The position numbers and the translations under genes are program-made. A model generated the notes under the pieces. That model had not been told where the DNA came from. It was given only the letters and a program-made list of their open reading frames with translations, and ran no database searches. 64,000 nucleotides of DNA from Aquimonas sp046318115 (lineage in GTDB: Bacteria; Pseudomonadota; Gammaproteobacteria; Xanthomonadales; Xanthomonadaceae). Within the stretch, counting starts at the first letter, position 1; each line of letters opens with the position of its first letter. Shown here piece by piece: positions 18,732-28,443 of this stretch. The stretch is taken from assembly GCA_046318115.1 (NCBI GenBank), contig JBKCVA010000150.1, positions 22,159 to 86,158 on the forward strand, given 5' to 3'.

Positions 18732-21700
18732 AGGCTGACGCGTTTGCGGTTGTCGGCCGAGACGCGATCAATGAGCTTGTTGTAGGGGTCGAACCCCACT
18801 TCGAACGGCTTCCCGTCGACTTCGATCCGCAGCTGGGTTTGCGCCTCGGTGATGCGATGTCGCTCCAGCGACAGCACGGTCTCCTCGCGCTCGCTCGCGC
18901 CCGGCGCGCGCGCGAACACCCCGACTTCAATCCAGTCGTTGATAGCCATCGGGGTCTCGCGACCGATGCCGTCCGCGCTGAACTTCGCCGCGCTGAGTGT
19001 GAGCGTCAGTGCGTAACGGTCGCCCGGAAGTGCTTCCACCTGCACGTCGTCCACCCGGTTGTCGTAGAAGACGATCCGCTCGAAGAGATCGGTGATCAGC
19101 TGCTCGTGCTCGGCTCCCGCCTCGGCGCGCAGGTAGGCCAGCAGCTCGCGGCTGGTGGTGAACGGTGCAGTCTGGAAGGCCTTGTCCTCAAGATAGCGGC
19201 TGAGCGCGCGGTTGAGCGCTTCCTCGCCAATCTCCTCGCGCAGCCGGTAGAACACCAGCGTCCCTTTGCGATAGTGGATGTAGGGCTGGTTCTCGACACG
19301 ATAGAGCGGCTGCTCCTCGCGACTTTCCCCGCCGCGACCCGAGAGGTAGCGATCCAGTTCATAGCGCAGAAAGCGTCGCATCCGCTCCCGCCCGTATTCG
19401 CGCTCCATCACCATCAATGCGGAGTACTGCGCAAGTGACTCCGACATCACCGTCGAGCCCTGCACGTCGGCTCCGATCACCTGATGCGCCCACCACTGGT
19501 GCGCGATCTCATGCGCCGTGACGTAGTAGACATAGTCGATGTCTTCCGGATCACGCAAGTCGGCGATGAAGCCGATCGCCTCGGAATAGGGAATGGTGTT
19601 CGGAAACGCCTGGGCGAAACTCTGATATCCCGGAAACTCGATGATCCGTACCTGGCGATGCTGGTAGGGGCTGAATCGGGTGCCGAAGTAATCAAGTGAG
19701 TCCTGTACCGACTTGATCATGCGAGCGGTGTTCCAGTCATGCCGCGGATGGTGATAGACCTCGATCGGCAGGCCATTGAATTCGCCGCGGGTCACCTGCC
19801 AGCGGGCGGAGAGAAAAGCGTAGAAGGGCAGGATCGGTCGGTCCATGGAGTACTCGAAACAGCGCCGGCCGTCGCGCTCGAATTCCCGCTTCAGATAGCC
19901 CGGTGCGAGTCCGATCTGGTCGGTCGCCGTACAGAAGGTCGCACTGAAGTCGATCCAGTGTCCGTCGTCGCTCAGATAGGTGTGTGCGTGCGCCTCGGTG
20001 TCGTCGAGGTCAGCCATCCGGGGCGCCTCGGGCAAACCGCGTTTGCGCCTTTCGTTGCGATCGCCCAGAGTGCGCTCGCTGCTGTAGCCGAGGGATGGAA
20101 AGCTGAAGTTGTTGAAGAAGGTCCCGTTGTGGACGATGTCGGTGGGGCCGCGCTGGTTGCCGAATCCGCGCTGCTCCCAACGCTGGGTGAACCGCATCGG
20201 GCGGGTTTCTCCCGGCTGCATGGCTTGTTCAAGCCGGTAGATGCGGTAGCCCAGCTCGACATCGTCATGTCGCAGCTCCGCCGAGCCGAGGTCCATGCGT
20301 GGATATTCGGCCAGCGGGTTCAGCTGGACATGGATTTCCTGCAGCGGAACAAAGTGCGGGTTGCGCAGGGTGTACTCGCCCCGCACCTCCAGCTTGAGCG
20401 CATAGGGGTCCAGATCCACCTCGATCGCCTGCGCAGTGATCAGGGGTTGCGGCTGGCCTTCGTACTTCTTGTAGAGCTCCTCATAGCGGATCTGGTCGGC
20501 GATCGCGGTCTCGCGACTGCTGTATCGATTCAGAACATGCGTGTTGTAGAAGATGTAGCTGCCGACGCCCAGCCAGGCCAGCGTGGCGAGCGCGATGCCG
20601 GCGCCAAGAGGACCATGCATGCGCTGGCGCGCGAGCCGCAAACGTTCGCTGCGGCGGGTGATGGTGCCGCGTACCCACAGCGCGGTGGCAAGCAGCAGCA
20701 GGGCGGTGAGAAACAGCGCCCAGTAGCCCTTGAACCACGCCCACGCGATCCAGAAGTGGCCGTAGCCGTTCAAGTCGGAGTAGGGCAGAGCGGGGCTGCC
20801 GTTGTAGCGGTAGAGGTTGTTCTCGTAACCCACGTAATCCAGCACGACGAACAGGGCGATGCCGCCGATCAGCAGGCCATAACCGATGAACTTGTTGTTC
20901 GAGAGCACCTGCAGCACAAGCGCAGCACCGGCGACGAGAATCGCCGGCACAGCCATGATCAGGGTCGCCTTCAGATACAGCAGCGGCTCGAGCTGGGTGA
21001 ACCCCTTCGACAGCTGCACGCCCATTGAGGCGAGAACGCCCGCGCCGAGAAAGGCGAACACCACCAGCACCAGCGCGGAGAACTTCGCGAACAGCGGTGC
21101 CGCGTCAGGCACGGGCAGCGCGTCCGTGACATCACTCAGTCGCAGCTGCCGTTCCCGCCAGACCAGCTCACCGGCGTAGAACATGACGATGATGTAGAGC
21201 AGCCAGCCATACGCAGCTTCCAGCGTATCCAGCATCAGCGAAGTCACCGGATACGAAGGCGTCCCGTAGAGCGAGCTGATGTCGGTGGCGCTGCCGAGAA
21301 AGTTGAACATCCCGAACAGCAGCATGATCAGGAAAGGCACGCTGGTGAAAACACCTCGCGCATCGAACAGCAGGATCTGTAGGTACTGGCGCAGGGCGAC
21401 GCGCAGACCGCTGTCGGGCTGCGTTTTCGGCAGAGTCACGACCCGCTGCACGCTTGCGGCGGCCTGCACGGGTCTGCGCCTGAACCAGGCGCGCCCGGTG
21501 CCGCTGCGCTCGGTCTTGAACAGGCGAAACGCTGCGGCCGCCAGCACCAGTCCGATGCCGATCCAGAGCGCGCGGTTGGCGATCAGGAAGCCCCCGAGTT
21601 CGGGTAGCAGGGTGTTGCGGTCCTGCGCCGACCAATAGCGGGTGCTGAGTCCCAGCGCCCGCACGCCGAACGGATCGGAAAGCGCTGCCAGCCATTCGTT

Positions 21701-22300
21701 GTCGAGATCGCTCAGCAGCACGCCCGACACGAGGAACAGCACGAAGAACGCGATCACGCCCACGTAGACCGCCAGCAAGCTGCGCGTGGTGACGGCGAGC
21801 AGGGCCAGCAGCGCGCCGGTCAGCAGCAGATTGGGCAGGACCAGCACTCCCATTCCCCACGCATAGGGGTAAAGCGTGTTCGGTCCGATCCGTGCCGGAT
21901 CGATCCAGGGCATGTAGGGGGCGATGAAGAGGCCGATGGCGAAGGCGATGTAGACGATCAGACTGGCTGTCAGGCCGGCCCCGAATCGCCCTGCGAGGTA
22001 GTCACGTTTGCGGATCGGGTTCGAGAACAGCAGATCGGCGGTGCCCGCCTCGAAGTCCCGGAGCAGCGCTCCGGCGATGAAGATGCAGATCAAGAAAAGA
22101 CCGAGCACTGAGGCGAACACCAGGAACTGCAGCGTCACCAGCGGTGCGTTGCGGTTGACGTTGCCAACGGCGCTGCCAAGCGTCACGGCGTCCGTGCTGG
22201 CGACGGAGAAGGCGATCAGACCGAACAGGCCGGCGATTAGCCAGAGCAGGGGGGAACGCAGCTGTTCGCGCAGCTCGAATCGGAAGAACTCGCGCATCAT
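18725..22300 (-). CDS. ABC transporter permease fused to M1-family metallopeptidase
   Basis: This is a 1,191-residue protein. Residues 1 to about 590 form an ABC-2 type permease with about a dozen hydrophobic segments in two blocks. The C-terminal 550 residues are an M1 (gluzincin) aminopeptidase domain. The zinc site HEIAHQWW lies near residue 930, with the third ligand glutamate in MSESLAQYS about 20 residues later. The peptidase should face the periplasm. The start is the ATG at 22300, preceded by GAGGGTG. The gene begins ten bases after the ATPase gene, so the pair should form one transporter. Substrate is unknown; export coupled to peptide cleavage is one possibility. Such fusions occur in other Xanthomonadales. 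Confidence 0.88.
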   Translation of the reverse strand: MMREFFRFELREQLRSPLLWLIAGLFGLIAFSVASTDAVTLGSAVGNVNRNAPLVTLQFLVFASVLGLFLICIFIAGALLRDFEAGTADLLFSNPIRKRDYLAGRFGAGLTASLIVYIAFAIGLFIAPYMPWIDPARIGPNTLYPYAWGMGVLVLPNLLLTGALLALLAVTTRSLLAVYVGVIAFFVLFLVSGVLLSDLDNEWLAALSDPFGVRALGLSTRYWSAQDRNTLLPELGGFLIANRALWIGIGLVLAAAAFRLFKTERSGTGRAWFRRRPVQAAASVQRVVTLPKTQPDSGLRVALRQYLQILLFDARGVFTSVPFLIMLLFGMFNFLGSATDISSLYGTPSYPVTSLMLDTLEAAYGWLLYIIVMFYAGELVWRERQLRLSDVTDALPVPDAAPLFAKFSALVLVVFAFLGAGVLASMGVQLSKGFTQLEPLLYLKATLIMAVPAILVAGAALVLQVLSNNKFIGYGLLIGGIALFVVLDYVGYENNLYRYNGSPALPYSDLNGYGHFWIAWAWFKGYWALFLTALLLLATALWVRGTITRRSERLRLARQRMHGPLGAGIALATLAWLGVGSYIFYNTHVLNRYSSRETAIADQIRYEELYKKYEGQPQPLITAQAIEVDLDPYALKLEVRGEYTLRNPHFVPLQEIHVQLNPLAEYPRMDLGSAELRHDDVELGYRIYRLEQAMQPGETRPMRFTQRWEQRGFGNQRGPTDIVHNGTFFNNFSFPSLGYSSERTLGDRNERRKRGLPEAPRMADLDDTEAHAHTYLSDDGHWIDFSATFCTATDQIGLAPGYLKREFERDGRRCFEYSMDRPILPFYAFLSARWQVTRGEFNGLPIEVYHHPRHDWNTARMIKSVQDSLDYFGTRFSPYQHRQVRIIEFPGYQSFAQAFPNTIPYSEAIGFIADLRDPEDIDYVYYVTAHEIAHQWWAHQVIGADVQGSTVMSESLAQYSALMVMEREYGRERMRRFLRYELDRYLSGRGGESREEQPLYRVENQPYIHYRKGTLVFYRLREEIGEEALNRALSRYLEDKAFQTAPFTTSRELLAYLRAEAGAEHEQLITDLFERIVFYDNRVDDVQVEALPGDRYALTLTLSAAKFSADGIGRETPMAINDWIEVGVFARAPGASEREETVLSLERHRITEAQTQLRIEVDGKPFEVGFDPYNKLIDRVSADNRKRVSLP

Positions 22301-22310
22301 GGCGGCACCC

Positions 22311-23189
22311 TCAGGCCGCACGCGCGTGCTGGCGCAGGCGCTGGAAATAGACGTCTTCGAGATCCGGCTCGACCGCAACGAAGCCGTCGCCTGGCGCGCT
22401 CTCGCTGAACACGTGAATCAGGGGCCGACCGGCCACCAGCCGGGTGGAGAGGATCTGGTAGCGCGACTGGTGGTCTGCGAGTTCGGACTTGTCGAGCTGT
22501 TTGCGCCAGACCTGGCCGGCAAGCGCCTGAATGGTGGTGTTGGGCTCGCCCGTCAGCAGCACCTGCCCGCGGTTGATGATCGCCATGCGCGGGCAGAGAT
22601 CGGTGACATCCTCGACAATGTGGGTGGAGAGAATCACGACGACTTTTTCGCCGATCTCGCTCAACAGATTGAGAAAGCGGTTGCGTTCTTCGGGATCCAG
22701 CCCCGCAGTGGGCTCATCCACGATCACGAGCTTCGGATCGCCGATCAGGGCCTGGGCGATGCCGAAACGCTGGCGCATGCCGCCGGAGTACGTGCCGAGT
22801 TTGCGTTTGCGCGCATCCCAGAGGTTCACCTTGTGCAGCAGCGCCTCCACGGTCTCGCGTCGTGGGCCGCTGCGGGTCAGACCCTTGAGCACGGCGAAGT
22901 GATTCAGGAGTTCTTCGGCGCTCACTTTCGGGTAGACGCCGAAGTCCTGCGGCAGATAGCCCAGCTGGCGACGCAGGGCGTCCTTTTCAGTCAGCACGTC
23001 GAGGCCGTTGAAGTTGATGCTTCCGGCATCGGGTTCCTGCAGCGTTGCGATGGTTCGCATCAGTGAGCTTTTCCCGGCACCGTTCGGGCCGAGCAGGCCG
23101 AAAAGACCGGTGGGAACCTCCAAGCTGACGCCGTCGATGGCGCGAACGCCGTTGGCATAGGTCTTGGTGAGCGAGCGGATCGAGAGCAT
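22311..23189 (-). CDS. ABC transporter ATP-binding protein
   Basis: This is a 292-residue ATPase. Walker A is GPNGAGKSS (near residue 35), the signature is YSGGMRQR (near 135), and Walker B is KLVIVDEPTAGLDPEE. A histidine switch follows in STHIVEDV. It has the size and C-terminal extension of the ATPases that serve ABC-2 exporters. It is the first gene of a two-gene operon and should power the permease/M1 peptidase encoded directly after it. The upstream region (23190-23372) is shared with the divergent helicase gene. Confidence 0.92.
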   Translation of the reverse strand: MLSIRSLTKTYANGVRAIDGVSLEVPTGLFGLLGPNGAGKSSLMRTIATLQEPDAGSINFNGLDVLTEKDALRRQLGYLPQDFGVYPKVSAEELLNHFAVLKGLTRSGPRRETVEALLHKVNLWDARKRKLGTYSGGMRQRFGIAQALIGDPKLVIVDEPTAGLDPEERNRFLNLLSEIGEKVVVILSTHIVEDVTDLCPRMAIINRGQVLLTGEPNTTIQALAGQVWRKQLDKSELADHQSRYQILSTRLVAGRPLIHVFSESAPGDGFVAVEPDLEDVYFQRLRQHARAA

Positions 23190-23372
23190 GGCGACCTCCG
23201 TTTCAGTGATGTAGCAAACTACAACACCAATTCAGAGTCGAACACCCGCCGGAAGTCATGACCCAGGGACCCTCGGCGCGACCGGGCTGAGCGCTGCCGA
23301 GAGCGCCGACAGGAACCGGAAAGCACACGCAGGGGATCGGAGTCGGATTCGAACCCACGTATCCTCTGCGGG

Positions 23373-25382
23373 ATGGAATTGCTCGACGCCACGGCCGCGG
23401 TACTGTCCGCGCAGGGCCCGCTGGCGCGGGCCTGGCCGGAGTTCCGTGCGCGTGAGGCACAGCAGCGGCTGGCCGAAGCTGTCGCCACCGCGTTCGTTGA
23501 GCGCGGCGAACTGGTCGCCGAAGCCGGCACGGGCACCGGCAAGACCTACGCCTACCTCGTGCCCGCCCTACTGTCCGGCCTGCGGGTGATCGTCTCCACC
23601 GGTACGCGCGCCCTGCAGGACCAGCTCTATCACCGCGATCTCCCGCGCCTGCTCGAGGCGCTCGGCGTGGGCCTCAAGACTGCGCTGCTGAAGGGCCGCA
23701 GCAACTACCTGTGCTGGTACCGCATGGACCGCGCGCGCAGCGATCGCCTGTTTGGCTCGCGCGAGCAGGCTGCACAGCTGGCGCGGGTCTGGAGCTTTGC
23801 CGGCGCCAGCGAGGACGGCGACATCGCCGGCATCGACTTCGTCGCCGAGGATTCGGCGCTGTGGCCGCAGATCACCTCGACGCCGGACAACTGCCTGGGC
23901 AGCGAGTGTCCCTTCTACGGCGAGTGCTTCGTCGCCAAGGCGCGTGCCCGCGCGCAGGCGGCCGATCTGGTGGTGGTCAACCACCATCTGCTGTTCGCCG
24001 ACCTCGCGCTGAAGCGCGAGGGCTTCGCCGAAATCCTGCCCGGCGCGCACGCCTTCGTGATCGACGAGGCGCACCAGCTGCCCGAGCTCGCCACGCGCTT
24101 TTTCGGCAGCAGCCTGTCTGCGCGTCAGCTGCAGGAGCTGGGCCGCGATGCGCTCGCCGAAGCGCAGCAGGCCTCGGGGGCTGTCGGCGCCCTGCAGCCA
24201 GCGGTGGAAGCGCTCGACAAGGCCCTGCGCGAGTTCCGCCTGGCCTGGGACCCGCTGCCCGCGCGCGGCCCGATCGAGCAGGCCCTGCGCCACGATCCTT
24301 GCGCCGACAGCCTGGAGGTGCTGGAGCACGCGCTGGACGGGCTGCTCCAGGCCATCGAAGGCCAAGCCGAGCGCAGCCCCGGCCTCGAAGCCTGTCTCGC
24401 CCGCGCCCAGGCGCTGCAGCAGCGCATGCAGGCTCTGCATCCGCGCGGCGATGACGCCGTGCCACAGGTGCGCTGGTACGAGCTGGTCGCGCGCGGCTTC
24501 AGCCTGCATGTGACGCCGCTGGATGTCGCCGGCCCGCTGACCGAGTTCCGCGCCAAGGCGCATGCGGCCTGGATTTTCACTTCGGCCACTCTTGCCGTGA
24601 GCGGCAGCTTCAGCCACTTCGCCGATCAGCTGGGCCTGATCGAGCCGCGCACCCTGCTGCAGCCCAGCCCCTTCGACTACGTGAAGCAGTCGCTGGCCTG
24701 GCTGCCGCCGGCCTTGCCGGATCCGATCGAACGCGGCTACACCGCGGCCGTGCTGCGCGCCTGCCTGCCGGCGCTGGAGGCCTCGCAGGGGCGCGCCTTC
24801 CTGCTGTTCACCAGCCACCGTGCGCTGCGCGAAGCGGCCGAGTGGCTGGCGGCGAACGCGCCCGGCTTTCCACTGTTCGTGCAGGGCAGCCAGCCGCGGC
24901 ACCGCCTGCTGCAGGCGTTCCGCGAATCGGGCAACGGCCTGCTGCTGGGTGCGGCCAGCTTCTGGGAGGGCGTCGACGTGGCGGGCGAAGCGCTTTCGCT
25001 CGTGCTGATCGACAAGCTGCCCTTTGCGGCCCCTGACGATCCGGTGCTGGAAGCGCGGCTGGACCATATCCGCCGCAACGGCGGCAACCCCTTTCGCGAC
25101 TGGCAGCTGCCGACCGCGGTGATCGCCTTCAAGCAGGGCGTGGGCCGGCTGATCCGCAGCGAAAGCGACCGCGGGGTGCTGGTGCTCTGCGACCCGCGCC
25201 TGACCCGCAAGGGTTACGGGCGCAGCTTCCTCAACAGCCTGCCGCCGCTGCCGCGCACCGAGGCGATCGACGACGTGCGTACGTTCTTCGCCGCCGTTCC
25301 ACTGTCGCTCGAAGCTGAAGGCAAGCGGGCCAACACCGGCCTGATCCACAGCTTCGACATTGACGAGCCAGATCTGGTCTGA
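23373..25382 (+). CDS. yoaA: ATP-dependent DNA helicase, YoaA/DinG family
   Basis: This is a 669-residue XPD-like superfamily 2 helicase. Walker A is AGTGTGKT (near 52). The DEAH box is VIDEAHQ (near 229), and motif VI is QGVGRLIRSESDRG. Four cysteines that should hold an iron-sulfur cluster are in NYLCWYR (near 113), CLGSEC (173-178) and GECF (near 185). In E. coli YoaA acts with HolC in repair at stalled forks. The next gene is tsaB, the same neighbour as in E. coli, which favours YoaA over DinG. The ATG at 23373 matches the family start. Confidence 0.9.
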   Translation: MELLDATAAVLSAQGPLARAWPEFRAREAQQRLAEAVATAFVERGELVAEAGTGTGKTYAYLVPALLSGLRVIVSTGTRALQDQLYHRDLPRLLEALGVGLKTALLKGRSNYLCWYRMDRARSDRLFGSREQAAQLARVWSFAGASEDGDIAGIDFVAEDSALWPQITSTPDNCLGSECPFYGECFVAKARARAQAADLVVVNHHLLFADLALKREGFAEILPGAHAFVIDEAHQLPELATRFFGSSLSARQLQELGRDALAEAQQASGAVGALQPAVEALDKALREFRLAWDPLPARGPIEQALRHDPCADSLEVLEHALDGLLQAIEGQAERSPGLEACLARAQALQQRMQALHPRGDDAVPQVRWYELVARGFSLHVTPLDVAGPLTEFRAKAHAAWIFTSATLAVSGSFSHFADQLGLIEPRTLLQPSPFDYVKQSLAWLPPALPDPIERGYTAAVLRACLPALEASQGRAFLLFTSHRALREAAEWLAANAPGFPLFVQGSQPRHRLLQAFRESGNGLLLGAASFWEGVDVAGEALSLVLIDKLPFAAPDDPVLEARLDHIRRNGGNPFRDWQLPTAVIAFKQGVGRLIRSESDRGVLVLCDPRLTRKGYGRSFLNSLPPLPRTEAIDDVRTFFAAVPLSLEAEGKRANTGLIHSFDIDEPDLV

Positions 25383-25483
25383 GGCTCAGCGCGGCCAGAC
25401 AAGGTGGATCTCGCCCGATCCCGCGGCTGGACAGGGCGCTCTCTGCACGTACACTCGATGGTTTCCCGTTGTCCGGCCCCACG

Positions 25484-26182
25484 ATGAATCTGCTCGCCAT
25501 CGAGACCGCCACCGAAGCCTGCAGCGTGGCCCTGCGCTGCGGCGACAGCGTGCTGGAGCGTTTCGAAATCGCGCCGCGTCGCCATGCCGAGCTGGTGTTG
25601 CCCTGGGCGGATGAGCTGCTGGCGGAAGCCGGCATCGCCCGCAGCGAGCTCGATGCGATCGCGGTTGGCATTGGCCCCGGTGCGTTCACTGGCGTGCGCC
25701 TGGCGGTGGCGATGGGGCAGGGTCTGGCGCTGGCCTTGGGACGACCGCTGATCGGCATCAGCAGCCTGCAGATCCTCGCCACCGGCGCGCGAGGTGCACA
25801 GCCCGGTGACGGCGTGTTCGCCTGTATTGATGCGCGCATGGGCGAGGTTTACGCGGCGGCGTTGCGCATCCATCGCGACGGCATGCCCGAACCTATCGAA
25901 GCGCCTCAGCTGGCGCGACCCGACGAGGTGCGTTTGCCCGAGGACAGCTACGGCTGGGCCCGCGGCACCGGGCTCGCCGCGGGTCAGGGTGAGGTCGGGC
26001 AGCGCCTGCAGGCGCAGGGCTGGCGACTCGAACCCGGCGCGCTACCAGCGGCGGGCGATCTCGCCCGTCTTGCTGCGCGCGCATACGCCCTGCGGACCTA
26101 TCCTGATCGCCCGGAAGACGTGCAGCCGCTGTACCTGCGCGACAAGGTCGCGCAGACCATCGCGGAGCGCGAAGCTCGCTGA
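25484..26182 (+). CDS. tsaB: tRNA threonylcarbamoyladenosine biosynthesis protein TsaB
   Basis: This is a 232-residue protein. The N-terminus MNLLAIETATEACSVAL and the motif GIGPGAFTGVRLAVA are typical of TsaB, an ASKHA-fold partner of TsaD. With TsaE and TsaC it makes the t6A modification at position 37 of tRNAs reading ANN codons. TsaB has no catalytic metal site and serves as a scaffold. The ATG at 25484 is preferred to a TTG five codons upstream, because the family begins with the strand MNLLAIET. It lies 101 bases after yoaA on the same strand. Confidence 0.93.
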   Translation: MNLLAIETATEACSVALRCGDSVLERFEIAPRRHAELVLPWADELLAEAGIARSELDAIAVGIGPGAFTGVRLAVAMGQGLALALGRPLIGISSLQILATGARGAQPGDGVFACIDARMGEVYAAALRIHRDGMPEPIEAPQLARPDEVRLPEDSYGWARGTGLAAGQGEVGQRLQAQGWRLEPGALPAAGDLARLAARAYALRTYPDRPEDVQPLYLRDKVAQTIAEREAR

Positions 26183-26194
26183 GCCCCCAAGACG

Positions 26195-26210
26195 CCCGCA
26201 TGCATGCGGG
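26195..26210. repeat. 16-base perfect palindrome
   Basis: CCCGCATGCATGCGGG is a perfect palindrome 12 bases after the tsaB stop codon. It could be a weak terminator stem or a protein-binding site. There is no loop and no T-run. Confidence 0.4.
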
Positions 26211-26295
26211 TTGCGCGTGTTCGGCCCCGGCTGTTGCGAGCTGTCGCGATCAGAGCGAGCATGCCGCTGCTCAGCCCGCGCTGGAGATTGCCCCG

Positions 26296-26721
26296 ATGGC
26301 CGAACCGAAGACTCAGCCCACTGGCGCCAGCGTCGAGGCCCACATCGCCGAGCGCGGCAGTGCTGCTCAGGCGGAAGACTGTCGCCACCTGATCGCGATG
26401 CTGCAGCGCCTCACCGGTCAGCCCCCGTTGATGTGGGGGCCGAGCATCGTCGGTTTCGGTCGCTACCGCTACACCTATGCCAGCGGCCATTCGGGTGAGT
26501 CGCCTCGTGCAAGCTTCGCCATACGCGGCAAAGAGCTCGTGGTTTATGTCATGGGCCAAGAAGAGCCCAACCACGGCCTTCTAGCGAAGCTGGGCAAGCA
26601 CCGCCTCGGCAAGTGCTGCCTCTATTTCAGGAAGCTCGCCGATCTCGATGTCGCGGTGCTGGAGCAGATCCAGCGCGATTCGCTGGCCGAGCTGGAGCAA
26701 CGCTACGGCAGTGGAGCCTAG
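26296..26721 (+). CDS. DUF1801 domain protein
   Basis: This is a 141-residue protein of the DUF1801 (YdhG-like) family. Recognisable parts are the helical start (VEAHIAERGSAAQAEDC), the middle LTGQPPLMWGPSIVGFGRYRYTY (residues about 42-65) and the end GKCCLYFRKLADLDVAVL. The family has a small alpha/beta fold and no established biochemical activity. I chose the ATG at 26296, with GGAG nine bases upstream. Its last four bases overlap the end of the convergent hflD gene. Confidence 0.8.
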   Translation: MAEPKTQPTGASVEAHIAERGSAAQAEDCRHLIAMLQRLTGQPPLMWGPSIVGFGRYRYTYASGHSGESPRASFAIRGKELVVYVMGQEEPNHGLLAKLGKHRLGKCCLYFRKLADLDVAVLEQIQRDSLAELEQRYGSGA

Positions 26722-27323
26722 CCCTGTTGCAGCAACTCGCGGGCGATGCGGCTCATGGCCCCGCGCCGCAGGGCGAAGTCCCAGTAGCTGCCGCCCAGCT
26801 GGCGCCACAGCACCGCCGATCTAACGGCCGCCAGCAGCGCGCCGCGAATCTGCGAAACCACGCCGGATTGGGCGAGTTGCAGGGGATTGCCCTGCACCAT
26901 CACCCGTGGCTTCAGCTGGCTGAGTGTATCGGCGTAGAGGTCGGCCAGCCGCTGGCTGACGCTGCCGTGCTCGCTGCCGAAGTGCTCGCGCTGGCGCTCG
27001 ATCGACTCAATGCCCTGGCGCAGGGCGTCCAGCATTTTCGGCTGTCGGATCAGCTGGCGCTCCAGATGCAGGACGGTGGCGGCCATGCGCGAGATCGCGA
27101 CATCGCGGCCTTGGCCGTTGATCTGGCGCAGCAGGCATTCGAGCCCGGGTTTCAGCAGCTGGGCCCTGCCGTACACGGCTTCGACGTTTTCGGCGTCCAG
27201 CCGGAACACGCTATCCAGGCAGGGCTGCACCAGTTCGGCGTCGGCACGGCCTTCGTGAGCGATCTGTCGCACGGCGCTGAGCGCCTGCAGCAGGCCGGCG
27301 AGCGCGAGCACGCGGTCTTTCAT
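26718..27323 (-). CDS. hflD: High frequency lysogenization protein HflD homologue
   Basis: This is a 201-residue helical protein that matches HflD (YcfC) in length and in landmarks such as ALAGLLQAL and a long C-terminal helix. In E. coli HflD is a membrane-associated protein that interacts with phage lambda CII. Its cell function is unclear. It follows mnmA with a four-base overlap, in the nudJ-mnmA-hflD order seen in E. coli, where purB comes next. purB is not found here. Confidence 0.85.
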   Translation of the reverse strand: MKDRVLALAGLLQALSAVRQIAHEGRADAELVQPCLDSVFRLDAENVEAVYGRAQLLKPGLECLLRQINGQGRDVAISRMAATVLHLERQLIRQPKMLDALRQGIESIERQREHFGSEHGSVSQRLADLYADTLSQLKPRVMVQGNPLQLAQSGVVSQIRGALLAAVRSAVLWRQLGGSYWDFALRRGAMSRIARELLQQG

Positions 27324-28438
27324 TCAACCTCCATGGCGTGGGCTTCAAGCGGGGCGTCGGTGGCTTCGATGACGGCCCCGCCCAGGCAAACCTCGCCAGC
27401 ATAGAAAACGATGGATTGGCCGGGAGTGACGGCGCGCTGCGGGCGCGAGAACGCGACCCGGAGGCTGCCGTTCTCACGCACCTCGACGCTGCAGGCCTCA
27501 TCGGCCTGGCGATAGCGGGTCTTCGCGGTGCACTCGAAAGCCGCGGCTGGCGCCGTGCCTGCGACGAAGTCGGGCAGGGCGGTGCGCAGGCGCTGGCTCA
27601 TCAGATAGGGGCTGTCATGGCCCTGATCGACGATCAGGCGATTGCGGGCGATGTCCTTGCCGACGACGAACCAGGGCGCCTGCGGCCGGCCGCGCACGCC
27701 GCCCAGATTCAGGCCTTCGCGCTGTCCCAGCGTGTAGAAGAAAGCGCCGCTGTGGCGGCCGAGAACGACTCCCTCGGGATCGACGATCTCGCCCTCGCGA
27801 GCGGGCAGGTAGCGGCCCAGAAATTCGCGGAAGTCGCGCTCGCCGATGAAGCAGATCCCGGTCGAGTCCTTCTTGGCATGGGTGGGCAGGGCAGCTTCGG
27901 CCGCGAGGCGGCGCACTTCCGACTTCGGCAGTTCACCGACCGGAAACAGCGTGGTCGACAGCGCGTCCTGGCCGAGGGTATAGAGGAAATAGCTCTGATC
28001 CTTGCTGGCGTCGAGCCCTCGCAGCAGCTGCCAGCGGCCGCCCTCGCAGCGCACGCGGGCGTAGTGACCGGTGGCGATGCGTTCGGCGCCCAGCGCGCGG
28101 GCGTGGTCGAGGAAGGTGCGGAACTTGATCTCGCGGTTGCAGAGAATGTCAGGGTTGGGCGTGCGCCCGGCGCGGTACTCGGCGACAAAGTGGGCGAACA
28201 CGCCGTCCCAGTATTCGGCGGCGAAGTTGCGGGTGTGGCAGCGGATGCCTAGGCGCCCGCAGACGGCGATCGCGTCCTTGCGGTCCTCTTCCGCCCGGCA
28301 GCCGACCTCGCGGTCGTCTTCCTCCCAGTTCTGCATGAACAGGCCTTCGATCGGTCTACCTTCGCGCTGAAGCAGCAGCGCGGCGACCGAAGAGTCCACG
28401 CCCCCGGACATGCCGACGATGACCTTACCGGACTGCAC
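27320..28438 (-). CDS. mnmA: tRNA-specific 2-thiouridylase MnmA
   Basis: This is a 372-residue enzyme that thiolates U34 of tRNA-Lys, -Glu and -Gln using sulfur passed along the Tus relay. The PP-loop GMSGGVDSSVA activates the uridine with ATP. The two catalytic cysteines are in NPDILCNREIKF and STGICFIGERDF. I chose the GTG at 28438, giving a length close to E. coli MnmA (368). The open frame runs 45 codons further upstream, into the nudJ coding region. The nudJ stop is six bases before the start. Confidence 0.95.
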   Translation of the reverse strand: MQSGKVIVGMSGGVDSSVAALLLQREGRPIEGLFMQNWEEDDREVGCRAEEDRKDAIAVCGRLGIRCHTRNFAAEYWDGVFAHFVAEYRAGRTPNPDILCNREIKFRTFLDHARALGAERIATGHYARVRCEGGRWQLLRGLDASKDQSYFLYTLGQDALSTTLFPVGELPKSEVRRLAAEAALPTHAKKDSTGICFIGERDFREFLGRYLPAREGEIVDPEGVVLGRHSGAFFYTLGQREGLNLGGVRGRPQAPWFVVGKDIARNRLIVDQGHDSPYLMSQRLRTALPDFVAGTAPAAAFECTAKTRYRQADEACSVEVRENGSLRVAFSRPQRAVTPGQSIVFYAGEVCLGGAVIEATDAPLEAHAMEVE

Positions 28439-28443
28439 AGGCT

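Noticed and set aside
23568..25349. 593-residue minus-strand frame
   Set aside because: It is opposite yoaA, which carries helicase and iron-sulfur motifs.
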